Shown here one piece after another: positions 15,066-24,672 of a DNA stretch of 64,000 nucleotides (position 1 is its first letter; each line of letters begins with the position of its first letter). The notes beneath the pieces are model-generated. The model had not been told where the DNA came from, made no database searches, and saw only the letters and a program-made list of their open reading frames with translations. The DNA lies in NCBI GenBank assembly GCA_963665525.1, contig OY762280.1, positions 3,224,001-3,288,000 of the forward strand, written 5' to 3'. This stretch comes from UBA12077 sp963665525. GTDB taxonomy: Bacteria; Bacteroidota; Bacteroidia; Bacteroidales; UBA12077. The translations under genes and the position numbers were made by a program.

Positions 15066-18000
15066 TTAAAACTTTCTTCCAATAAATACCATATCATCAA
15101 TCTGTTCGTGATTTTTCATCCAGTCTAAAATATGATCTTCGAGTTTTTTACCTTGATCGTTCATAGGCACATCCTGAATAGCAAGTAACAAATCCTTCAT
15201 ATTCTTTTTCCTGAATTTTCGTCCATCTTCACCACCAAACTGATCGGCATATCCGTCAGAGAATATATAGAAAGCATCTCCTTTTTCAACCTTAACTTCA
15301 TTATTGGTAAACTTCTTTGAATCATGCACGCTAGTCATACCTATTGGGAAACGATCTGCTTTTATTTCCTCAAGTTCTCCATTTCTGATCATTATTAATG
15401 GATTATATGCACCTGCAAATTCAAGAATCTGGGTGTCTTTGTTATAACACATCAATGCTAAATCCATTCCATCGTTAACAACATGTTCTCCTTCTGCATT
15501 CTTTTGATGCAATGCATTCACTATTTCCTGGTCCAACTGATCCAAAATTTTTGCAGGTTCCAAGATTCCATACTCACGAACAATTTTGGTTAACATACTG
15601 TGTCCCAGAATTGAAAGAAAGGCTCCCGGAACACCATGTCCTGTGCAATCTACAGCAGCAATCATTTCTTTATCACCAATGGTTTCTAACCAGTAAAAAT
15701 CGCCACTTACAATATCTTTTGGTCGAAATAAAATAAAAGTATCGTCGAAAGGAATCTCCGGCGGTAATACAGCAGTTTGTATTCTTTTTGCATATCGAAT
15801 ACTATCTGTAATATCCTTGTTTTTCTTTTCAATTTCGATACTTTTTTGCACAACCTCTGCCGTACGTTCGGCTACTTTTTCTTCCAGTATTTTCTTTTCC
15901 TTAATAAGATTACGTTCACGAACCTTTATGTAAGAAATAATAGCAACTACAACTACAATTATTACTGCTAAGATAAACCACCAGGTTTTATAGAATGGAG
16001 GCTTAATAGTAAATTCATACATTACAGGCTCTTGATTCCATATACCTGCACTATTTTTTGCTTTAACTTTAAAGGTATACTTACCAGGAGCTAATGATGG
16101 ATAAGAAACAACTGTTTGTTCAGTTATAGGTCTCCAATCCTTATCAGCTGGTTCAAGCATAATCTGGTACTGAATTGCATCCGGATTACTTAAACAAATA
16201 CTGTTATAATCAAAAATAAATTCATTCTCAAGATAACTGAATCTTTGGTGCGGAATCATTTCTCGATCTTTACGATTAACCTGTAATCGAGCTACATGAG
16301 TAATTGGTTCACTAATATTTTTAGGTTCTAATTTTGGCTGATATTTGGTTACTCCTTTAATAGTACCAAACCATAAATTATTATCAGAGTCTTTATATGT
16401 TGCATTCAATTTTGCTTCGATTCCAATGAAACCACTTTTTTCAGTATAAATATGGATATTACCTTTGGTATCAATTTTATTCAATCCACGACTAGTTCCA
16501 ATAAAAACATTGTTATTCTCATCAACATTTAGTTGATTTATCATATTTGACAGTAAGCCATCATTTTCAGTAATAGTTCTTATTACCTGCTTATCCTTCA
16601 ATACGATAACTCCTTTAGCTAAGGTACCTACCCAAATATTTCCATCTTTATCTTCTACCATTGTTTTTGGAGTAATTAACCCCTCTAATTCAACTTTTTC
16701 AATGCTATAATCTTCTTGAATAACATTTAATCCTTTCCCATTATTAATTCCAATCCATACACGATTTTTAGAATCTGCATAAATAGCAGATATATCCGTG
16801 CCATTTAAGCCATCAATTTGAGTTAAAGTCTGACTTTTTTGAGGTCCTATCTCATAAAACACCAAACCTTCCAAAGTCCCTAACCAAAGTTGATTCTTTT
16901 TATCTACATCTAAGGCAGTTACTATTTGATTCATCCTGAAATGACGACCAATAACCGGATTAGATTCAAACTTGCCGGTTTTATAGTTATACATAGTAAC
17001 AGCTGCATCTTCAGTTCCAATCCAAATATTATCATTGTTATCTTTTCTTAGAAACCGAATCTGATCACCTATGCCATTAGATACTTGATCGAAATGTGCA
17101 AACTTAATTCCTCGCTCTCCTGCGTCTGGATTATATACGGAAATACCCTTATTGGTTCCAAACCAATATTTTCCTCCCTTATCTTGAACAATTGCCCACA
17201 CATTTTGATCAGAAAGGCCATCTTTTGTATCATAATTAGTGAATGTTTCTCCTTTAAAAATAGACAATCCATGTTCATTTGTTGCGATTAAAATATTTCC
17301 TTCAACATCCTGAATAATTTTTCTGATTTTCAAATCAGACAATCCATTCGAGTTATCAAATGTTTTGTAATTCTCACCATTAAATTTGGTAATACCACCT
17401 CCCCAGGTTCCAACCCAAACATTCCCCTCTTTATCTTCAGAGATGCAACTAATCCAATTATCAGCTAATCCATCGCGAGCATCATAAATTTTAAATTCAT
17501 TTTTATCTTTTTGATATCGATATAAGCCACCATGAAATGTACCAAACCAAATATCTCCCTTTTGATCTTCGTGCATATCAGTAATCGCAAAATATCGAGT
17601 TAATCCTTGTGGGTTATATCCTACAAATGAATCATCTTCTTGTTTATATTTCTTGATCCCATTGTCAGTAATAATAAACAAGGTATCTCCTTTTGCAATT
17701 GTCCCAGATATTATCCTGTCACTTATTTTCCCTTTGTATTGTTCATATTGAACTTTCTCAGGATCCACTTCGTATGGATTATCGAGTCTTATTAATCCAT
17801 CACCATACGTGCAGATCCAAAGAACATCGTTTTTATCCATTATTAATGATGTAATATCATCATCAAGCATCTCCTGAATTGGATGAGCTTGCATTTCTTT
17901 CCCATTAAAAAAAGATATCCCACCAGACACATGTCCCATCCAGATATATCCTTTTTTATCTTTTAACAAGGTTTTTATCCCTCCTTCGGCTAAGCCATCT

Positions 18001-18260
18001 TCAGAAGTATAATTCTGAATATTAACGCCATCAAATTTTGATATTCCACTTTCTGATGCTAACCAAACATAGCCCTGATCATCCTGCAATAAGTCATAAA
18101 CTTTTGAAGGAAGGCCTTCTTGTACACTATACTCATCAAAATAGTATGTTTGAGCAGATAAATTAGATATACTTAGCAGTGCAATCACTGCATAAAAAAA
18201 AGTTATTCGCCTAATACAGCGAATAACTTTTTTAGTTTTCGAATTATGTAAAAATATCAT
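15066..18260 (-). CDS. Two-propeller sensor with Y_Y_Y domain, membrane helix and SpoIIE phosphatase
   Basis: 1064 residues. Signal peptide to about residue 36 (ending SNLSAQ); then about 13 repeats of the Reg_prop type (DxxGxxWxGT, for example DKEGNVWVGT and DKDGNIWVGT), enough for two seven-bladed propellers; a Y_Y_Y Ig-like domain near 715-785 (YPSLAPGKYTFKVKAKNSAG); one membrane helix near 795-815; a coiled coil; and a SpoIIE/PP2C phosphatase from about 865 (DIVSGDFYW, DCTGHGVPGAF, LFSDGYxDQFGG-type end). It should sense a ligand in the periplasm and dephosphorylate a cytoplasmic partner, possibly a SiaC-like protein. In most Bacteroidota hybrids the output is a histidine kinase, so a phosphatase output is less common. 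A terminator-like hairpin lies in its first codons. Confidence 0.92.
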   Translation of the reverse strand: MIFLHNSKTKKVIRCIRRITFFYAVIALLSISNLSAQTYYFDEYSVQEGLPSKVYDLLQDDQGYVWLASESGISKFDGVNIQNYTSEDGLAEGGIKTLLKDKKGYIWMGHVSGGISFFNGKEMQAHPIQEMLDDDITSLIMDKNDVLWICTYGDGLIRLDNPYEVDPEKVQYEQYKGKISDRIISGTIAKGDTLFIITDNGIKKYKQEDDSFVGYNPQGLTRYFAITDMHEDQKGDIWFGTFHGGLYRYQKDKNEFKIYDARDGLADNWISCISEDKEGNVWVGTWGGGITKFNGENYKTFDNSNGLSDLKIRKIIQDVEGNILIATNEHGLSIFKGETFTNYDTKDGLSDQNVWAIVQDKGGKYWFGTNKGISVYNPDAGERGIKFAHFDQVSNGIGDQIRFLRKDNNDNIWIGTEDAAVTMYNYKTGKFESNPVIGRHFRMNQIVTALDVDKKNQLWLGTLEGLVFYEIGPQKSQTLTQIDGLNGTDISAIYADSKNRVWIGINNGKGLNVIQEDYSIEKVELEGLITPKTMVEDKDGNIWVGTLAKGVIVLKDKQVIRTITENDGLLSNMINQLNVDENNNVFIGTSRGLNKIDTKGNIHIYTEKSGFIGIEAKLNATYKDSDNNLWFGTIKGVTKYQPKLEPKNISEPITHVARLQVNRKDREMIPHQRFSYLENEFIFDYNSICLSNPDAIQYQIMLEPADKDWRPITEQTVVSYPSLAPGKYTFKVKAKNSAGIWNQEPVMYEFTIKPPFYKTWWFILAVIIVVVVAIISYIKVRERNLIKEKKILEEKVAERTAEVVQKSIEIEKKNKDITDSIRYAKRIQTAVLPPEIPFDDTFILFRPKDIVSGDFYWLETIGDKEMIAAVDCTGHGVPGAFLSILGHSMLTKIVREYGILEPAKILDQLDQEIVNALHQKNAEGEHVVNDGMDLALMCYNKDTQILEFAGAYNPLIMIRNGELEEIKADRFPIGMTSVHDSKKFTNNEVKVEKGDAFYIFSDGYADQFGGEDGRKFRKKNMKDLLLAIQDVPMNDQGKKLEDHILDWMKNHEQIDDMVFIGRKF
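18194..18233 (-). terminator. Terminator-like hairpin inside the start of the sensor gene
   Basis: Arms 18196-18210 and 18219-18233 are perfect 15-bp complements (core GCGAATAAC) with an eight-base loop; read leftwards the stem is followed by a run of eight T. It has canonical intrinsic-terminator form, lies 40 bases past the TPR-caspase stop, yet overlaps codons about 10-22 of the downstream sensor gene, in its signal peptide. It could end the caspase transcript or act as an attenuator for the sensor gene. Confidence 0.75.
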
Positions 18261-18274
18261 ATTTTATTTTTTAA

Positions 18275-20632
18275 TTATCGACCTTTAGATATAAAGAAAA
18301 ATGTTCCTCCTTCATCTTCTAGCCCATCAATTTTACCAAATTGCGGTTTTTGCATTCCGTCTTTAGCAACTGCTACAGTAACTTTCGAAACTACATTTTC
18401 TATTGGTAAACATGCGTTTGGATTATTTCTTAATGTATTTGCAAATGTTCTGGTAAACTGGGAGTTATCCGAAGCTAACTCGTAACCAGCAGAAGAAAAT
18501 ACCTGTGATGATTTAAATTTAGTTGCTTCCCAATCGCCACAATCCCTTTCTTGCAGCCCAGAACGCATAGCCTGATAGAATGTTGGTCCTGATTCACAAG
18601 CATCGGTAATAACCAAGGTATGCGTTACAAAAGTTGCATAGGATTGCAATGCAGCTTTAAGGGTACTAATATTGAAATAAGTAAATTCATCATCACGAGT
18701 CGCGTCTGTTGGAACCCAATATCCAATATCGTTTATAAATTTACCATGACCAGCATACCATACAAGTAGTGAGTTCACCTGGTTACTTCTTACCAAGTCT
18801 CTAAGCTCAATAGCAAAGAATCTTTCCATCTCTGCTTTTTTAAGATTCTGCTTGTGTATAATATTGTGAACCTTATAGTTTGCCAGAGCTGCCTTCATCA
18901 TACTAACGTCTTTAACCGGTCCTTCTAAACTGGCAAAAGTTTCGTAATCTGAATTTTCAATAAAGATTACCCAGGTTTTTCCCATTGGGTTCTCCTGTGA
19001 AATTTCAAGACCTTCTCGGTTAATCTTAAACTCCATTTCACCCACATTACCATAAATATCTTCTGCTTTTACTGTAAAGGCATTTTTATTGGCAATATCA
19101 ATCGTTGCATAAAATTCTGGATTCATTGCATCAACCGAATAACTTGCAGTCATTTCATCAACGATAATACTTTTAATTTTACTTTCATCTTTAATTCTAC
19201 CTTCAACATAAAGCTTCCTGTTCTTAACATCCATATAAATCTCTCCTGTAGATGAAGCATAAGGTGCAATTAAAGATATTTCAGGTAAATTAATTTCTGT
19301 TCTATTCAGTTTATATGTTGATGCTAAAACATTATTATAGACATCGGCAACTGTAACAGAAATATTTTCTTTCCCTGAAACATTTAAAGTAATGGAGAAT
19401 TCATTATTTTCAGCATTTTCATCAAATACAACATCGATACCATCTACTTTTGCATACTGAATATCACTTTGATCTATAATCTGGCCTTTTAAGGTAACCT
19501 CAACAGCATCCTCAATCACATTAATTGAATTTCCTTGTCTCTCCTGAGGTTCTATAAATGTAAGTGTTGGTTTATTGCTTTCTCTATTGAGTTCGTATAA
19601 TCTTTCTTTTACAATTTTTAGTTTTTCTTTTGTTTCAGCATCTTCTTTATCAGTTAAATCCGCATAAGCCTGATAATCTTCGATTGCTTTTGCATATTGT
19701 GTAATTTCCTCGTTAGATTTTGCACGATGAAAATAAGCTAAAGCATTCTTCGAATCCATTGATATTACCTTACTAAAATCGTTAATTGCACTTTGGTGCT
19801 GATTAAATTCCTGATAATAAAGGCCACGAGCAAAAAATGCTTCCATATCATCCGGTGAGAAAATAATCATCTTGGAAAGATCGTTTATAGCACTTGGATA
19901 GTCGATCTTTTCTTTATAAATCTTACTTCTTGTCCAAAGAGCTTCTTTACATTTTGAATCCAGTCTTAATGCTTGATTACAAGAAGCCAGAGCCTGATCA
20001 TACTTTTTAGCTTTATATAAAACCTGTGCTAAAGCAACATGTGTTTCAAGTACATTAGACGCTTTCTCGATAGATTTTCGATAATCCGTTTCCGCTAAAT
20101 TATAATTCTCAAGTTTATCCTGAATAAATCCTCTTCTTGAGTAGTTCGAAGCCGTTTCGTTAAGTTTGATTAATTCATTACTTTCAATTAAAGCTTTGTC
20201 GTATTTCTCTAACTCAATATAAGATTCCATTTTAAACTTATATGCATTGATATGCTTTTTATCAAGAGCAGTAACTCTTACGAGCATAGGAATTGCTTCT
20301 TCGTATTGCTCCAGTTCATAGAATAATCTTCCTGCATTATAATAAATAGATTCGTCTTTATCTTCGAACGCAGTAGCTCTTTTGTAATCACTTGCAGCTT
20401 CAGCTTTCTTACCAGCTTTTTCATAAGCATCTGCTCTGGCAACATAAGCCTCAGTATATTCTGGATTTTCTTCGATCAATTTTGAAAATTGTGTGATCGC
20501 ATCCTCATAATTCCCTGATGCTACAAAATCTTTACCTGTTGAATAGAGTTTTGGACTACACTCTACAATAGAAATAAGCACTAACAACATTGGGGTAAAG
20601 AATAATGTTCGTTTAAATTTTATTTTTCTCAT
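18275..20632 (-). CDS. TPR-repeat protein with C-terminal caspase (peptidase C14) domain
   Basis: 785 residues. A hydrophobic N-terminal segment with a Cys (VLISIVECSP) suggests export, perhaps as a lipoprotein though the lipobox is weak. About eight TPR repeats fill residues 30-345 (SGNYEDAITQFSKLIEENPEY and later A-x-A repeats). Two beta-sandwich-like segments (about 360-535) follow. The caspase domain has the catalytic dyad His629 in VWYAGHGKF and Cys679 in ITDACESG. Bacterial caspase-like proteases cleave after basic or acidic residues and take part in signalling or death; the target is unknown. The sensor phosphatase gene follows after 14 bases. Confidence 0.92.
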   Translation of the reverse strand: MRKIKFKRTLFFTPMLLVLISIVECSPKLYSTGKDFVASGNYEDAITQFSKLIEENPEYTEAYVARADAYEKAGKKAEAASDYKRATAFEDKDESIYYNAGRLFYELEQYEEAIPMLVRVTALDKKHINAYKFKMESYIELEKYDKALIESNELIKLNETASNYSRRGFIQDKLENYNLAETDYRKSIEKASNVLETHVALAQVLYKAKKYDQALASCNQALRLDSKCKEALWTRSKIYKEKIDYPSAINDLSKMIIFSPDDMEAFFARGLYYQEFNQHQSAINDFSKVISMDSKNALAYFHRAKSNEEITQYAKAIEDYQAYADLTDKEDAETKEKLKIVKERLYELNRESNKPTLTFIEPQERQGNSINVIEDAVEVTLKGQIIDQSDIQYAKVDGIDVVFDENAENNEFSITLNVSGKENISVTVADVYNNVLASTYKLNRTEINLPEISLIAPYASSTGEIYMDVKNRKLYVEGRIKDESKIKSIIVDEMTASYSVDAMNPEFYATIDIANKNAFTVKAEDIYGNVGEMEFKINREGLEISQENPMGKTWVIFIENSDYETFASLEGPVKDVSMMKAALANYKVHNIIHKQNLKKAEMERFFAIELRDLVRSNQVNSLLVWYAGHGKFINDIGYWVPTDATRDDEFTYFNISTLKAALQSYATFVTHTLVITDACESGPTFYQAMRSGLQERDCGDWEATKFKSSQVFSSAGYELASDNSQFTRTFANTLRNNPNACLPIENVVSKVTVAVAKDGMQKPQFGKIDGLEDEGGTFFFISKGR

Positions 20633-20680
20633 TGTTATAAGAGTTTAAGTATTTCGATAGTTTAAGTTTTATTAGCTTAT

Positions 20681-20711
20681 CAAATTTACAAAAGCTTTTA
20701 ATTAATTGAAA
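20681..20711 (-). promoter_or_regulatory. Promoter of the TPR-caspase gene
   Basis: Read leftwards: TTTC (20708-20711), 19-base spacer, TAAATTTG (20681-20688), an exact -7 element and a one-base-off -33 element. Predicted start is about 40 bases before the ATG at 20632. Confidence 0.65.
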
Positions 20712-20752
20712 ATTTTATGATTAATCAATTCAAATTATTGATAAAACTATAT

Positions 20753-21820
20753 TTACTTTTTGATAAAAGACAATTTACTATTCCCTAAATCATCCTTATA
20801 TATATTTTTAAATTCGATCAAAGGGGCTTTTACTCCTTCCCTAAATTCCTTATCCCCGTAAAAAATTCTGGCTTCATCCCAATAATCATTTTCAATAAAG
20901 GCACTCAGAACCTTTTCTCCCCCTTCAACAATTACAGATTGCAAATCTTTATCGATAAATATTTTAAATAGCTGAGCATAGAAATCCTCATTAACATTTA
21001 CAAAATTAATGCCAACTTTATTTGATAAGTTTTTCACTTCTTGATCTTTAGTAGTTTTATTAGCAATGATAATCGTTTCAGCATCTGAATTAAATAATTG
21101 TAAATCTGAGGGTAATTTCAAATTTCTATCAAAAACAAATCTCATTGGATTTTTACCTTCCCAATTCCTGGTTGTTAGACCTGGATTGTCATTTAAAGCA
21201 GTATTAGTTCCTACCAAAATCGCCTGTTCTTCAGAACGCCATTTATGCACTAGCATTTTAGCATATTCATTGGTTATCCATGTAGGTTCTTTGAGTGCAC
21301 TTTCATTTCTAATAATATCAATAAAACCATCTTTTGTTTGTGCCCATTTCAATATAATATAAGGTCGCTTCTTTTCGTGAAAAGTGAAAAATCGTTTATT
21401 TAAATCTCTTGATTCTTTTTCTAAAATTCCAACTGTAACATTTACTCCTGCCTTCTTTAAAATCTCAATTCCCTTGCCTGCTACATGCGAAGCAGTATCT
21501 ATCGATCCAATTATAACATTCGGGATGCCTAAACTTGCGATAAAATTAGCACATGGTGGAGTTTTTCCAAAGTGAGAACAAGGCTCAAGATTAACATAGA
21601 TGGTAGATTTTTTTAAAACGCTTTTATCCTTTACCGAATTAATTGCATTTACCTCTGCATGAGGTTGACCACATAATTTATGGTAACCTTCTCCTATAAT
21701 TTTATTCTCATAAACTATAACCGAACCAACCATTGGATTTGGAGCAGTATTACCTAATCCAAGCTTTGCCAAATCAAGGCATCGCTGCATATATTTTTCA
21801 TGAACCGTTCTTTGGGTCAT
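20753..21820 (-). CDS. ribD: Bifunctional riboflavin biosynthesis deaminase/reductase
   Basis: 355 residues. The N-terminal cytidine-deaminase-like domain has the zinc motif HAEVNAI near residue 54 and EPCSHFGKTPPC near 79, deaminating the pyrimidine made from GTP. The C-terminal domain (from about 150, PYIILKWAQTKDGFI) is the NADPH-dependent reductase, with the VEGGEKVLSAFIE motif near 305. Both steps make the ribitylamino-uracil precursor of riboflavin in the cytoplasm. The gene is divergent from prmC, with only 22 bp between the two start codons. Confidence 0.95.
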   Translation of the reverse strand: MTQRTVHEKYMQRCLDLAKLGLGNTAPNPMVGSVIVYENKIIGEGYHKLCGQPHAEVNAINSVKDKSVLKKSTIYVNLEPCSHFGKTPPCANFIASLGIPNVIIGSIDTASHVAGKGIEILKKAGVNVTVGILEKESRDLNKRFFTFHEKKRPYIILKWAQTKDGFIDIIRNESALKEPTWITNEYAKMLVHKWRSEEQAILVGTNTALNDNPGLTTRNWEGKNPMRFVFDRNLKLPSDLQLFNSDAETIIIANKTTKDQEVKNLSNKVGINFVNVNEDFYAQLFKIFIDKDLQSVIVEGGEKVLSAFIENDYWDEARIFYGDKEFREGVKAPLIEFKNIYKDDLGNSKLSFIKK

Positions 21821-21830
21821 ACAAATTACT

Positions 21831-21838
21831 TAAATTTG
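21831..21838 (+). promoter_or_regulatory. -7 element within the ribD-prmC gap
   Basis: TAAATTTG exactly matches TAnnTTTG and lies only four bases before the prmC ATG at 21843, so a transcript from it would be leaderless or nearly so. No good -33 element sits 19 bases upstream (nearest TTTG at 21811-21814, spacer 16), so this is tentative. Confidence 0.35.
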
Positions 21839-21842
21839 AAAA

Positions 21843-22703
21843 ATGAGTTCAAATATCACTATAAAGAAAATAATTTCATTCATAAAATCCGAATTAAAAG
21901 ATCTTTATCCGGCAAGTGAAATAGACAGTTTTATTTTTATGATTTTTGAGCATTTGTTAGGCTATTCAAGAACCCGTTTTTTAATATCGCAAGACCAAGA
22001 AGTTACAGATAAAGATTACCGCCAAATTTTAATGATAACTAAGGAGCTAAAATTAAACAAACCAATACAATACATTTTAGGCCATACATATTTCTACGAT
22101 CTTACTTTCCAAGTAGAACCAGGAGTGTTGATTCCCAGACCCGAAACCGAAGAGTTAGTTGATTGGATTATTCAGGAAAATTCAAAAAAACAACTTAAGA
22201 TTTTAGATATTGGAACAGGAAGTGGGTGTATTGCAATATCACTTGCTAAGAATCTTCCTGAATCTAAAGTTCTTGCTGCTGACATTTCGAAAAAAGCAAT
22301 TAAAATAACAAATCAAAACGCTATATTAAATAAGGTCGATATTGAGATTATTGAATTGGATATCATAAATTTTCCTGAAGATCTTAATTTAAAGTTTGAT
22401 ATTATTGTGAGCAACCCTCCTTATGTAACTGAACAGGAAAAATCATTGATGAATAAAAATGTCTTGGATTATGAACCTGATCTGGCTTTATTTGTCCCTG
22501 ACAATGATCCTTTGCGTTTTTATACTAAAATAGCTGAATTTGGATTAGTATATTTGAATAAAGGAGGTAAAATTTATTTTGAGATAAATGAATCATTTGG
22601 AGAAGAAACAGTATTGATGTTGGAGAATAAAGCTTATTACAAATTAGAGTTACGCAAAGACATCAACGGAAAAAACAGAATGATACGTGGTATTTTAAAG
22701 TGA
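21843..22703 (+). CDS. prmC: Release factor glutamine methyltransferase
   Basis: 286 residues. An N-terminal helical domain (RFLISQDQEVTDKDY) is followed by a SAM-dependent methyltransferase fold: LDIGTGSGCIAISLAK near residue 120 and the catalytic SNPPYVTEQE near 193, whose NPPY motif binds the target glutamine. PrmC methylates the Gln of the GGQ motif of RF1 and RF2. Its substrate RF2 (prfB) is encoded 2.7 kb downstream on the same strand. The recX gene follows six bases after the stop. Confidence 0.95.
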   Translation: MSSNITIKKIISFIKSELKDLYPASEIDSFIFMIFEHLLGYSRTRFLISQDQEVTDKDYRQILMITKELKLNKPIQYILGHTYFYDLTFQVEPGVLIPRPETEELVDWIIQENSKKQLKILDIGTGSGCIAISLAKNLPESKVLAADISKKAIKITNQNAILNKVDIEIIELDIINFPEDLNLKFDIIVSNPPYVTEQEKSLMNKNVLDYEPDLALFVPDNDPLRFYTKIAEFGLVYLNKGGKIYFEINESFGEETVLMLENKAYYKLELRKDINGKNRMIRGILK

Positions 22704-22709
22704 TAAATC

Positions 22710-23198
22710 TTGAGGTCTAAAAAAGAAATATCGAAAAAGGAAGCCTTAGTAAAAGCACAAAATCTTTGTGCTGAGAAGGAAAAGTGTGTGTTTGATATAC
22801 GTCAAAAATTATTCGACTGGAAACTGAAAACCGAGGAGCACGATTGGGTAATAGATCAACTTATAGATGATAAATTTATTGATGAAGAAAGATACGCGAG
22901 ATTCTTTGCAAAAGATAAATTCAGATATAATAAGTGGGGAAAATTAAAAATCGAATTTGCACTTAAGCAAAAGCAAATTTCAAGTCAAATTATAAAAGGT
23001 GCTTTAAAAGAAATCCCCGATGAAGAATATGAAAGTTTATTGGAAACTGAACTCATTAAAAAATTAAAATCTTTAAAAGATACTGATGAATATACTATAA
23101 AATCTAAGCTTGCAAGATTTGCATCATCAAGAGGATTTGAAACTGGCAAGGTATTTGATATGATATCAGAAATTATTGAAAAGCACAAAAACGGATAA
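22710..23198 (+). CDS. recX: Recombination regulator RecX
   Basis: 162 residues with TTG as the only plausible start at 22710, six bases after prmC. The three-helix repeats typical of RecX are visible: KALVKAQNLCAEKEK, LIDDKFIDEERYARFFAKDK and LKQKQISSQIIKGALKEI. RecX binds RecA filaments and limits their activity. Length fits the family. The prmC-recX spacing indicates one operon. Confidence 0.9.
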   Translation: MRSKKEISKKEALVKAQNLCAEKEKCVFDIRQKLFDWKLKTEEHDWVIDQLIDDKFIDEERYARFFAKDKFRYNKWGKLKIEFALKQKQISSQIIKGALKEIPDEEYESLLETELIKKLKSLKDTDEYTIKSKLARFASSRGFETGKVFDMISEIIEKHKNG

Positions 23199-23242
23199 GT
23201 TTTAAAGAAGATTTCATTAAATTTACATTTAGATTTTTAAAG

Positions 23243-24631
23243 ATGATGCATAATTTCAGAATATCATTTACTATTATTATCTCAACACTTTTAGTTTTTA
23301 GTTTTAGTGATGCAAATGCTAAACGAAAACCAAAATGGGTTACAGACCGACCTGTAGATAATAATTATTACATCGGTATTGGAAAATCCAGTAAACAGCA
23401 ATCCGAAGTTGATTATATGCAGGCAGCTAAGAATATTGCTCTTGCCGATATTATTTCTGAAATTTCTGTAAATATATCATCTAACTCTATCATATATCAG
23501 TTTGAAGATAATTCGGGCTATAAAGAAACTTACGAAGCACAAATAAAACTAGCTACTAAGGATTATATTGAAGGATATGAACTAGTGGATTCGTGGGAGA
23601 ACAAAGAAGAATATTGGGTATATTACAGGTTATCAAAAGCTGAATACCAGCGCCGAAAGAGAGAAATTCTTGACAGAGCTAAGAACTTATCGAAAGACTT
23701 CTACGAAAAAGCCAAAGAGGCAGAAAAAAAATATGATATCAATAATGCTCTAATTTATTATGTTAAGGCTTTCGAAGCTATCAAGAAACATATTGGAGAA
23801 GATTTATCGGTATTTACTTTCGATGGTAAAATATATCTCGACAATGCCGTTTATCAATCAATGCAAGATATATTCAGCAGAATTAAAATTGTTCCTGAGA
23901 AAGATGTGTATAATATAAAGGCTTTATCATCGGATAACGAACCTGTTTTTGTAAAAGTAAAATTAAGAACTGATCTTGAAACCCAAAATATTTCAAATTT
24001 GCCTATTACTTTTTCTTTTCCTGATATAAGCATTAGTAAAAATGAAAATGTATTATCATTAAATAATGGAAAAGCAGAATGTACTATTGCAAATATGGCT
24101 CCTAAAGGAAGAGTACAAATTATTAAAGCTGAATTAAATACTGATATTTATTTAGGTGATGATTCTCCAGACAATTTATTAAAAAAGTTAATTAACGACA
24201 GTGGAGTTAAACCATATGGAAATATTAATGTTGTAGTTAAAGAAATATTTGCTTATCTTGAGTCGCAGGAAATGTTTCTCGGCAATTACAATTTTAATCA
24301 TCCTATAACTAGATTGTTTGAACGTGAATTATCAGAAAACTTTTTCTCATTCACCAAAAATATTGAAGATGCAGATGTAATTATTCGAATAGTTTCTGAT
24401 GTTGAAAAAGGCTCTAAATTAGACAAACATAATTTGCATACAGCCTTTTTAAATTGTAATATCAGAATTATCAAGGCTGCATCAGAAATAGAAATTTATA
24501 ACGAAAGCTTGTATGATATTAAAGGAATTAAGTCTGGAAGTTTTGAGCAAGCAGGACAGGATGCTATTGCAAAAGCAGAGAAAGAAATTAAAAATAAAAT
24601 AATACCAAACATCAGAAAGATAAAATTATAA
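23243..24631 (+). CDS. LPP20-domain secreted protein
   Basis: 462 residues. A signal peptide ends in FSDANAKRKP. Residues about 30-135 (KPKWVTDRPVDNNYYIGIGKSS, then AAKNIALADIISEISVNISS) match the LPP20 lipoprotein domain, in which PxWV and an Ala-rich helix are diagnostic. A lysine-rich helical stretch (about 130-190) and a long beta-rich part follow (KAELNTDIYLGDDSP). The end repeats the Ala-rich pattern AGQDAIAKAEKEIKNKI. Periplasmic or outer-membrane-associated; role unknown. Two adjacent ATGs are available at 23243. It pairs with the next gene, also LPP20-like. Confidence 0.72.
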   Translation: MMHNFRISFTIIISTLLVFSFSDANAKRKPKWVTDRPVDNNYYIGIGKSSKQQSEVDYMQAAKNIALADIISEISVNISSNSIIYQFEDNSGYKETYEAQIKLATKDYIEGYELVDSWENKEEYWVYYRLSKAEYQRRKREILDRAKNLSKDFYEKAKEAEKKYDINNALIYYVKAFEAIKKHIGEDLSVFTFDGKIYLDNAVYQSMQDIFSRIKIVPEKDVYNIKALSSDNEPVFVKVKLRTDLETQNISNLPITFSFPDISISKNENVLSLNNGKAECTIANMAPKGRVQIIKAELNTDIYLGDDSPDNLLKKLINDSGVKPYGNINVVVKEIFAYLESQEMFLGNYNFNHPITRLFERELSENFFSFTKNIEDADVIIRIVSDVEKGSKLDKHNLHTAFLNCNIRIIKAASEIEIYNESLYDIKGIKSGSFEQAGQDAIAKAEKEIKNKIIPNIRKIKL

Positions 24632-24672
24632 GATTAAAATTCAATTATTTATTAAATTTAAATTTCGAAGTT

